5,827 nt of DNA, taken from positions 1 through 5,827 of the forward strand of contig QMZF01000081.1 in NCBI GenBank assembly GCA_003663055.1, given 5' to 3'. The notes beneath the pieces were generated by a model that searched no databases, had not been told where the DNA came from, and saw only the letters and a program-made list of their open reading frames with translations. The DNA is from Archaeoglobales archaeon (GTDB lineage: Archaea; Halobacteriota; Archaeoglobi; Archaeoglobales; Archaeoglobaceae). Shown one piece after another: positions 1 through 4,698 of this stretch. How positions within the stretch are numbered: the stretch's first letter is position 1; the number at the start of each line of letters is the position of its first letter. The translations under genes were made by a program, and so were the position numbers.

Positions 1-340
1 TAGTCAAGCACTCTTCGCTATCAACGTCTAGCAGCCCATACGAAGATTAGCTTCTTCTCAAGCTTTAACTTAGTTTCATCTATTGCTATTAGCCTTCTTG
101 ACTTCTTTCTTGGTCGCTTTAGAGCTTTTTTGAGTCTGTGGTAGTAAATCCTAACAGATTCATGGCTTATGGCTTCGAATAGGGATGGATAATCGCTTGT
201 TTTCCTTAAAGAAAGACCAAAGAAGTATAGGAGCTGCTGCTAATATCTTTAATTCTACATTTTTCTTGTTCCTCCAAAAACTTTTGCAGCCTTAACGGTC
301 TACCAATTGGCTTAGTGCGGGTATGTTGTATTTTCTCCAT
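1..340 (-). pseudogene. Decayed IS6-like DDE transposase, N-terminal part only
   Basis: Read on the minus strand from an ATG at 340-338, the pieces line up as one transposase in shifting frames. The N-terminus MEKIQHTRTKPIGRPLRLQK runs to about 262. A second-frame piece reads VELKILAAA, and a third-frame piece contains [32 protein letters not shown] and [25 protein letters not shown] residues. A last piece, DVDSEECLT, runs off the left edge. The frame breaks lie near 260-264 (an A5 tract on the coding strand), near 229-238, and near 29-30, where the expected WAA-I-DVD appears to have lost two bases. The segment IDETKLKL (its D codon at 78-80) followed by FVWAA-DVD resembles the first catalytic aspartate region of IS6/IS240-type transposases. 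The second D and the E would lie outside the window. With three frameshifts it cannot make an active enzyme without recoding. The family is assigned from motif memory; another archaeal DDE family is possible. Confidence 0.72.
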
Positions 341-370
341 TTATTTTTTGTTGCTATTCTTGACAGCACC
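341..370 (-). mobile_element. Possible terminus of the insertion sequence
   Basis: Upstream of the transposase start, the minus strand reads GGTGCTGTCAAGAATAG inward from 370. This resembles the GG-N-N-CTGT start of many IS6-family terminal repeats, and it lies 30 bp before the ATG, a plausible distance. The opposite end is outside the window, so neither the inverted repeat nor a target duplication (which would begin at 371) can be confirmed. Confidence 0.35.
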
Positions 371-495
371 TAATCCCCTTAAACAAAGCTTTCTAGACGT
401 GTTGAATGTAATTTCAGAGTTTTGATTGAATTGTGTTATAGGTAGCGATTTTAGAAATTAACTGTAAATGGTAGTGAATTAATCATTAAGATATC
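371..495. other. AT-rich intergenic stretch with nothing recognisable
   Basis: This stretch lies between the putative insertion sequence end and the repeats before the permease promoter. I find no reading frame with a ribosome binding site, no strong hairpin and no RNA gene signature here. Confidence 0.5.
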
Positions 496-497
496 AA

Positions 498-525
498 ATT
501 TAAGAAATTTAGGAAGATTTAGGAA
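498..525 (+). repeat. Direct repeats abutting the permease promoter
   Basis: ATTTAGGAA occurs at 507-515 and again at 517-525, preceded by a one-mismatch copy, ATTTAAGAA, at 498-506. The spacing of 9-10 bp puts the copies on roughly one face of the helix. The last copy overlaps the BRE position of the promoter at 521-534. This is where a repressor could block TBP/TFB binding, or where the purine-rich promoter element may simply have been duplicated. The repeats are seen directly; a regulatory role is inferred. Confidence 0.45.
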
Positions 526-534
526 AGTTTATAT
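521..534 (+). promoter_or_regulatory. BRE/TATA promoter of the permease operon
   Basis: A purine-rich BRE-like element, AGGAAAG (521-527), is followed by TTTATAT (528-534). Archaeal transcription normally starts about 25 bp after the TATA centre, which predicts a start near 555-558. That leaves a leader of about 22-25 nt ending at the ATG at 580, and it would exclude an in-frame TTG at 544 from the transcript. Confidence 0.65.
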
Positions 535-579
535 GCGAGTATTTTGACAGTTGACTCGCTTAAGAAGGGAGGTGCAAAA

Positions 580-1458
580 ATGCTGGACCTCGGGTGGGCA
601 TTCTGGCCGCTGGCCCTCTTTGTATTTACACTGGTAATAGGAATAATCGCACCAATATCTGGAGTCGGCGGCGGAGTGCTGTTCGTGCCACTGACGGTAG
701 CGTTCTTTCCGTTCAACGTGGACTTTATCAGAGGGGCAGGGCTCATCATGGCATTAACGAGTGCACTCTCCTCAGCACCACATCTGATGAAGAAGGGGCT
801 GGCAAATCTGAGGATAATGGCTCCCGTCGTGGTTGTCTCAATGATAACTTCGATTATAGGCGGTATCGTTGGTCTTTGGGTTACAAACGCCTTTCCCACG
901 GGCAAATACTACATATACATAGCGCTGGGTATTGTGTTGTTCATAATATTCGTGGTCATGTTAACGTCGAAGCGCGTTGAATTCCCAGAAGTGACGTCAA
1001 TTGATCCAATCTCTGCGAAGCTTGGAATAAGCGGTGCATGGTACGAACCGAGCCTTGACAAGGTTGTGGAATACAGAACTACAAAGATGCCTGTTGCTTT
1101 ACCAGCATTCGCTGCAGTAGGTTTCATAGCGGGAATGTTTGGTTTGGGAGCTGGATGGGCAAACGTTCCAGTGCTAAACCTGCTGATGGGCGCTCCAATT
1201 AAAGTTGCCACGTCTACAAGCATGCTGATTATTACAGTGAACGATGCAGCAGCAGCTTGGGTATACCTCGCAAACGGAGCCGTACTACCTCTGATCGTGA
1301 TACCGTCGGTTATCGGAATAACAATCGGTTCGAGAATTGGTGCAAGGATTGCTGTGAGGGCAAGACCAAGGTTCGTCAGATACCTTGTCATGGGTGTTAT
1401 GTTGCTTGCTGCGGTACTTGACATACAAAAAGGCTTGTCAGGTCTTGGTATGATCTGA
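580..1458 (+). CDS. TauE/SafE-family membrane permease
   Basis: The product is a 292-residue, strongly hydrophobic protein of the TauE/SafE family, whose members move sulfite, sulfonates or other small anions across the cytoplasmic membrane. It has the two-half architecture of the family: helices at about 8-26, 50-66, 79-100 and 110-128, a soluble loop at about 129-169, then helices at about 170-190, 212-230, 235-252 and 276-291. Each half carries a glycine-rich signature: SGVGGG followed by FVPL (27-38), and GMFGLGAGWANVP (175-187) followed by KVATSTS. The start is ATG 580 because GGGAGGTG at 567-574 sits 5 nt before it and the predicted transcript begins downstream of the in-frame TTG at 544. 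The next gene starts 10 nt after the stop and is probably co-transcribed. In a sulfate-reducing archaeon a sulfur oxyanion would be a natural substrate, but that is inference; the family is broad. Confidence 0.88.
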   Translation: MLDLGWAFWPLALFVFTLVIGIIAPISGVGGGVLFVPLTVAFFPFNVDFIRGAGLIMALTSALSSAPHLMKKGLANLRIMAPVVVVSMITSIIGGIVGLWVTNAFPTGKYYIYIALGIVLFIIFVVMLTSKRVEFPEVTSIDPISAKLGISGAWYEPSLDKVVEYRTTKMPVALPAFAAVGFIAGMFGLGAGWANVPVLNLLMGAPIKVATSTSMLIITVNDAAAAWVYLANGAVLPLIVIPSVIGITIGSRIGARIAVRARPRFVRYLVMGVMLLAAVLDIQKGLSGLGMI

Positions 1459-1468
1459 GGTGAAGGGT

Positions 1469-1885
1469 ATGAAGGAGGAAGTGGTTGTAGAACCGATGAA
1501 CGTAACGTTCGCGAGAACTATGGAAATTTTCACGTACATTGGCCTCGTTCTAATGATCGCTCCTGGTATAATTTATCTGGTGAGCGGTGCAGGCTTTGTT
1601 GGCGTTGAATCAGCAGTAGAACACTGGAATGAACCCTCCTCGACTTTCTGGAAGGAAACAAAGGGTATCGAAATTCATGGGTATTCCTGGTTCCTTAACA
1701 ACTTGAGCTACATGGACTGCTTGAGTATAGTGGGAATCGTTCTGCTTGCGGTAACACCTTTGATTAGCATAATTGCAGCGTTGCCAAAGGCAGACAGCAG
1801 GTACAAGGTAATTCTTGGTGTCCTTGTACTCGAGTTCCTCTTTGCAATAGTCAGACCTCTATTGATGCACGTTACAGGGCACTGA
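1469..1885 (+). CDS. Small three-helix membrane protein, DUF1634-like permease partner
   Basis: This gene encodes a 138-residue membrane protein with a short charged N-terminus, a first helix at about 18-39, an extracytoplasmic-looking loop at about 40-82 and two closing helices at about 85-105 and 113-131. The loop is rich in aromatic and histidine residues (W53, W61, H70, W74). The segment IVGIVLLAVTPLISIIAA followed by DSRYKVI resembles the G-LLL-ATP...D--Y pattern of DUF1634, a small family often encoded just after TauE/SafE permeases. ATG 1469 is preferred because GAGGTGA (1457-1463), overlapping the upstream stop codon, lies 5 nt before it. An in-frame GTG at 1460 would add three residues and lies inside that ribosome binding site. 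The gene order suggests an accessory subunit of the permease. The membrane topology is clear, the family match is moderate, and the function is not known. Confidence 0.72.
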   Translation: MKEEVVVEPMNVTFARTMEIFTYIGLVLMIAPGIIYLVSGAGFVGVESAVEHWNEPSSTFWKETKGIEIHGYSWFLNNLSYMDCLSIVGIVLLAVTPLISIIAALPKADSRYKVILGVLVLEFLFAIVRPLLMHVTGH

Positions 1886-1917
1886 TTTTTGCTGACTTTT
1901 GTTTTTATTTAATTTTT
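1886..1917 (+). terminator. Oligo-T terminator of the permease operon
   Basis: Directly after the stop codon come four T runs (1886-1890, 1897-1900, 1902-1906, 1913-1917) with no stable hairpin before them. This is the usual form of an archaeal intrinsic terminator. Confidence 0.6.
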
Positions 1918-1940
1918 AATCGTAAAATTTTTGTTAAGGT

Positions 1941-2436
1941 TCTGACCATCGTGTTCTTCTATTTCAGGCAAAGAGACCAGAGGTGCGGGATATTAGCTAC
2001 AATCCCGAATTGCCATGCTTAAAGCGTACACAACGGCCAAAAGAGCAGAAATAGGAATTCTCTACCTTGGCATGCGTTTGAGGAATACCATCTGGAGAAA
2101 AAACCTTAGCATGTCCCACTCCAGCGTTCCCTGGTGCAATATACTATTTTGAGAAGGAAAAGAGCTATACAATCGATAATGGATGGATAAGTCTTAAAAT
2201 AAAGCCGTTCTACGGCGGATTTCTATCCAGAAGCTACATGAGAATGGTGTTGTCGTATTTGGCGACACCAGCGAGAATGAGATCGTGAAGACCTTTGGAA
2301 TTAAGGCAATCCGTATCTGCTATCCGATGTAACCATGCTTCGAATGAAATTCTTCTGAAAGTGGGTAAGATTAAAAAAGAAGGAAATAACCGTGCCTGTA
2401 AACGTTAGGTGCAAAATCGAAATCTTAATATTATAA
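1941..2436 (+). pseudogene. Decayed protein-coding gene, family not recognised
   Basis: No single frame is long, but protein-like segments follow one another on the plus strand in changing frames. VLLFQAKRPEVRDISYNPEL lies around 1953-2012, and MLKAYTTAKRAEIGILYLG at 2015-2071. HAFEEYHLEKKP lies around 2071-2106, and a 68-codon open stretch at 2082-2285 includes YYFEKEKSYTIDNGWISLKI. KLHENGVVVFGDTSENEIVK and TFGIKAIRICYPM lie around 2231-2329, then NEILLKVGKIKKE at about 2343-2384, and ITVPVNVRCKIEILIL ending at a TAA at 2434-2436. That needs about six frame changes. The composition is charged and soluble, unlike random AT-rich spacer. The opening part, LLFQAKRPE...Y...AEIGILYLG, faintly recalls the E-x-K nuclease fold of restriction-type enzymes, but the remainder does not support that and I do not name a function. 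Sequencing errors could mimic some breaks, though the flanking genes are intact. Confidence 0.5.
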
Positions 2437-2441
2437 AATTT

Positions 2442-2594
2442 TTAACTTGATATTTTGATAAGTGACAAAACGCCAAAAAGCGTTAGAATGAATGCAATTA
2501 CACTGACAGCAGGTGCGATGTAATATAAATACAGCAGTCTTATTGTGTTTACCTGCATCGTTTGGAGCAAGCATTGAGTTAGATCCCAACTCAT
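2442..2594 (-). CDS. Possible small membrane protein, 50 residues
   Basis: On the minus strand, ATG at 2594-2592 opens a 50-codon frame ending with TAA at 2444-2442. After a polar start (MSWDLTQCLLQT) comes one continuous hydrophobic stretch from about residue 20 to 48, including YYIAPAVSVIAFILTLFGVL, then LIKISS. That is the profile of a single-span or hairpin membrane protein. A second in-frame ATG at codon 13 (2558) would give 38 residues. No strong ribosome binding site precedes either start: GAGAAAG lies at about 2602-2608 on the coding strand, 7 nt before the first ATG. No clear TATA element is visible. It could equally be the C-terminal relic of a larger membrane protein, since its neighbour on the other strand is also decayed. 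It was recognised from composition only. Confidence 0.35.
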   Translation of the reverse strand: MSWDLTQCLLQTMQVNTIRLLYLYYIAPAVSVIAFILTLFGVLSLIKISS

Positions 2595-2666
2595 TATATT
2601 ACTTTCTCGTTTTTCTCAAAATTATTTCTCACTTAAACAAACTTGCCCCGTTTTACGTTTGCTTGG

Positions 2667-2680
2667 GAAAAAATTATATA
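2667..2680 (+). promoter_or_regulatory. BRE/TATA promoter of the universal stress protein gene
   Basis: A GAAAAAA element (2667-2673) is followed by TTATATA (2674-2680). The predicted start, about 25 bp downstream of the TATA centre, falls at about 2700-2704. The leader would then be only about 10 nt, just enough to hold AGGTGA at 2703-2708 before the GTG start. Confidence 0.62.
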
Positions 2681-2712
2681 GTTTTTTGTATTAAATACAT
2701 TTAGGTGAAAAT

Positions 2713-3591
2713 GTGTTTGAAAGGATACTGTTTCCAACCGATTTTTCCGAGGTGTCTTTGGGGGCTTTGAGGGCTTGCGTACCAAAACTGTTTGAAATGG
2801 GTGCAAAGAAGCTTTTTGTAGTTCATGTGATAGAAGTTGTTCCCGAAGACCCGAACGTTTTGGACAAGATTGAATTCGAAACAAGAAAGAAGCTAGACGA
2901 ACTTGTGGAAGAACTCAAAGATACAGGCATAAATGTCGAAGCTAGCCTTGGCATAGGCCCGGTTACTCCAGCAATTGCTCATGAAGCTAGATGTCCATCT
3001 ATTGAAATCGTCGATAAAGCTGCTTGTGAAATGGTTGACCTTATAGTGATGCCATCAAGGGGTAAACATGCTAGGCGGAGGATGCAAATAGGCAGCACTG
3101 CAAGGAATGTCGTGAGGAAGAGCTCAGTTCCCGTGCTTGTGCTGAAGTACGATTGGAATGAAGAGAAGGGCGAAATTAAATGTCTCGGGGATTGCGAAAA
3201 AATGTTCGAGAAACCACTTATCGCCCTTGACCTTTCCCCATGCTCTGAACTTGTAATAAGCGTAACGAGAAAATTCGCCGAGAAAATCAAGAAAGCAATG
3301 CTTTACCATGTTGTTGACTATGGTGACATTGAAGAAATAGAAGAAAACACGAACAAGGCCAAAAATGCTTTGGATATTTACGCTAAAAAACTCGGAGTGG
3401 AGAGCGAGTGCATAGTAGATGCAGGAATTGCTGCGAAGGAAATTCTCGTAAAAGCGTTAGAACTCAATTCGACAATGGTGGTAATGGGAAAAGTTGGTAG
3501 GGGCTGGTTGAAGGAAATTCTCCTCGGCAGCACGGCAGACGAGGTGCTGAAGGAGGCGAAAGCTCCAACTCTTCTTGTACCATGCAGATAA
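2713..3591 (+). CDS. Tandem-domain universal stress protein (UspA family)
   Basis: The product is a 292-residue soluble protein made of two UspA domains, about residues 1-146 and 166-292, joined by a charged linker. UspA domains have a Rossmann-like fold, and many bind ATP and help cells through stress; the exact role of this one is not readable. The first domain opens with MFERILFPTDFSEVS and the second with EKPLIALDLSPCSE, both typical first strands with the conserved D. The nucleotide-binding pattern G-x2-G-x9-G-S is complete in the second domain (G259, G262, G272, S273). In the first, P114 replaces the first glycine (then G117, G127, S128), so the C-terminal domain is the better ATP-binding candidate. 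Start is GTG 2713: AGGTGA (2703-2708) lies 4 nt before it, and the overlapping ATG at 2711 is in another frame. The linker holds a CLGDC pair (C157, C161). The gene stands alone between its own promoter and terminator. Confidence 0.9.
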   Translation: MFERILFPTDFSEVSLGALRACVPKLFEMGAKKLFVVHVIEVVPEDPNVLDKIEFETRKKLDELVEELKDTGINVEASLGIGPVTPAIAHEARCPSIEIVDKAACEMVDLIVMPSRGKHARRRMQIGSTARNVVRKSSVPVLVLKYDWNEEKGEIKCLGDCEKMFEKPLIALDLSPCSELVISVTRKFAEKIKKAMLYHVVDYGDIEEIEENTNKAKNALDIYAKKLGVESECIVDAGIAAKEILVKALELNSTMVVMGKVGRGWLKEILLGSTADEVLKEAKAPTLLVPCR

Positions 3592-3629
3592 TTTTTTTAT
3601 TTATTTTTAAATTTTATGTTTTTGTTTTT
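3592..3629 (+). terminator. Oligo-T terminator after the stress protein gene
   Basis: Right after the TAA stop the sequence is almost pure T with scattered A and G: a T7 run at 3592-3598, then further T4-T5 runs to 3629. There is no preceding hairpin. It should separate this gene from the aro operon. Confidence 0.65.
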
Positions 3630-3673
3630 GCTCAAAAATTACAAAAATTCAAGAAAGACTGTTATGGCTTTCT

Positions 3674-3699
3674 GTAACCATTGTGTTACTTGACAACAC
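3674..3699. repeat. Overlapping short inverted repeats in the aro leader
   Basis: GTAAC (3674-3678) pairs with GTTAC (3685-3689), and GTGTT (3683-3687) pairs with AACAC (3695-3699). The two palindromes share bases, so only one can form a hairpin at a time. They lie upstream of the first TATA element at 3724, so as DNA they could be a protein site. The arms are only 5 bp, and chance occurrence in AT-rich DNA is possible. Confidence 0.3.
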
Positions 3700-3705
3700 T
3701 CATTA

Positions 3706-3771
3706 TGGATGTCTTTCGAAAAATTTATATCGGGGGCTGTAATGCAACGGGTGGATGTCTTCATTACATCC
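3706..3771 (+). repeat. Direct repeat TGGATGTCTT flanking a TATA element, with a hairpin arm
   Basis: TGGATGTCTT occurs exactly at 3706-3715 and 3752-3761, 46 bp apart, on either side of the TATA element at 3724-3730. The second copy also forms an inverted repeat with ACATCC at 3766-3771: GGATGT 3753-3758, 7-nt loop. This arrangement is what one would expect of an operator pair around a promoter, or of a 5' hairpin in the transcript starting near 3753. A regulator cannot be named from the sequence. Confidence 0.45.
3717..3730 (+). promoter_or_regulatory. Distal BRE/TATA promoter before the aro operon
   Basis: CGAAAAA (3717-3723) followed by TTTATAT (3724-3730) is a textbook BRE/TATA pair. 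A start near 3750-3755 would give the ADH synthase gene a leader of about 160 nt, beginning at the GGATGT/ACATCC hairpin. Alternatively it serves a short transcript that ends before the gene; I see no convincing small gene in between. Confidence 0.5.
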
Positions 3772-3799
3772 CATTTACACATCTGAAAGTGCGCAATTC

Positions 3800-3831
3800 G
3801 GTTTTAGCTTTAGTTGGTTTAGCTTTAGCTA
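3800..3831 (+). repeat. Imperfect 16-bp tandem duplication in the aro leader
   Basis: Two adjacent units, GGTTTTAGCTTTAGTT (3800-3815) and GGTTTAGCTTTAGCTA (3816-3831), share the core TTTAGCTTTAG. It reads as a slippage duplication, and each unit itself contains two TTTAG steps. It lies about 46 bp before the proximal TATA element. No function is evident. Confidence 0.55.
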
Positions 3832-3876
3832 TTGAAGTTCTCGCGTTGGTTATGGTTTCTCAACTTCTTCATGTCC

Positions 3877-3884
3877 TTATATAT
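3877..3884 (+). promoter_or_regulatory. Proximal TATA element of the aro operon
   Basis: TTATATAT at 3877-3884 lies 29 bp before the ATG at 3913. Transcription from it would start at about 3900-3906, giving a leader of roughly 10 nt that barely includes GGGGTG (3903-3908), the same geometry as the stress protein gene upstream. The sequence before it (ATGTCC) is a poor BRE, so it may be weaker than the distal element. Confidence 0.45.
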
Positions 3885-3912
3885 TCTCCACTAAAAATAA
3901 AAGGGGTGTATA

Positions 3913-4698
3913 ATGTTGTTGGGGAAAAGAAGGCGGTTGAAAAGGATCATGAAGGACGGAAAAACAGTAATAGTCCCTATGGACCACGGAATAACAAAGC
4001 CTGTTGCAGGAATAGAAAATATAGACGATGTGCTGAGGAAGATAGATGGCTTGGCTGATGCGGTAGTACTGCACAAGGGCGTTATAAAGAACTCTGCCTA
4101 CGTTGAGGACATGGAAATGGGGCTGATTTTGCATTTGAGTGCTTCAACAGCCTACCATTTGAACGAGAAGGTTATCGTCAGCAGCGTTGAGAAGGCGATA
4201 GAGCTTGGAGCCGACGCTGTAAGCGTGCACGTTAACGTTGGGAGTGAAAGTGAGGCGGAGCAGATCAGGGATGCGGGAATTATATCTGAGTTGTGCGACA
4301 GCTTTGGCTTGCCCATGCTTGCAATGATGTATCCGCGTGGCCACGGCATTGAAGTAAACACCGAAACTGTAAAGCATGCTGCTCGCGTAGGCTACGAGCT
4401 TGGAGCTGACATAATAAAGACGTGCTACACCGGCAGCACCGAAAGCTTTGCTGAAGTTGTAGAATACGTTAGTGTTCCGGTTGTTGTTGCTGGAGGAGAG
4501 AAGAAGAGCGAAGCAGAGCTGATAGAAGACGTGAGAAATGCTATGCTTGCCGGGGCAGCGGGAGTTGCAATAGGTAGAAACGTCTTCCAGCACAGCAATC
4601 CGGCATCGATAGTAAAGGCTTTAAAGCGTGTGATACACAGTAGCAAACCAAGGGGAGAGATATATGAAGGAAATCTGGTTGCTGGCGGAAGGCGATGA
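3913..4698 (+). CDS. aroA': 2-amino-3,7-dideoxy-D-threo-hept-6-ulosonate (ADH) synthase
   Basis: This is the first enzyme of the archaeal dehydroquinate route: it condenses a deoxy-ketohexose phosphate (6-deoxy-5-ketofructose 1-phosphate) with L-aspartate semialdehyde to give ADH. The product is 261 residues, normal for this family, which belongs to class I fructose-bisphosphate aldolase-like TIM barrels. It opens with MLLGKRRRLKRIMKDGKTVI, then VPMDHG (D24, H25). MMYPRG places Y140 as the likely acid/base tyrosine, and ADIIKTCYTG places K169 as the likely Schiff-base lysine. VVAGGEK (192-197) and AIGRNVFQ (219-226) match the phosphate-binding loops at the end of the barrel. Start ATG 3913 follows GGGGTG (3903-3908) by 4 nt. 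The dehydroquinate synthase II gene overlaps its end by 35 bp. A true fructose-bisphosphate aldolase is the alternative, but that next-step partner argues for ADH synthase. Confidence 0.9.
   Translation: MLLGKRRRLKRIMKDGKTVIVPMDHGITKPVAGIENIDDVLRKIDGLADAVVLHKGVIKNSAYVEDMEMGLILHLSASTAYHLNEKVIVSSVEKAIELGADAVSVHVNVGSESEAEQIRDAGIISELCDSFGLPMLAMMYPRGHGIEVNTETVKHAARVGYELGADIIKTCYTGSTESFAEVVEYVSVPVVVAGGEKKSEAELIEDVRNAMLAGAAGVAIGRNVFQHSNPASIVKALKRVIHSSKPRGEIYEGNLVAGGRR

Noticed and set aside
544..579. In-frame TTG start that would extend the permease by 12 residues
   Set aside because: It lies before the predicted transcript start and has no ribosome binding site, while ATG 580 has GGGAGGTG 5 nt upstream and a typical family N-terminus.
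519..1424. Long minus-strand frames opposite the permease gene
   Set aside because: They are antisense shadows of a well-supported membrane protein gene, with no starts supported by ribosome binding sites.
2469..2484. Hairpin AACGC / GCGTT with a 6-nt loop, considered as a terminator
   Set aside because: There is no T run after it on either strand, and it falls inside the possible minus-strand small gene, where codons explain it as well.
2513..2704. 63-codon plus-strand frame in the spacer before the stress protein
   Set aside because: It has no ribosome binding site, covers the stress protein promoter, and its hydrophobic look comes from T-rich DNA.
3652..3673. Inverted repeat AGAAAG / CTTTCT just after the stress protein terminator
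   Set aside because: The 6-bp arms with a 10-nt loop and two A/T-heavy sides are expected by chance here, and the T-rich terminator upstream is sufficient.
3681..4058. 125-codon frame through the aro leader into the ADH synthase gene
   Set aside because: It starts at a TTG upstream of the distal TATA with no ribosome binding site, and its last third is the ADH synthase gene read in the wrong frame; the leucine-rich middle comes from the tandem duplication.
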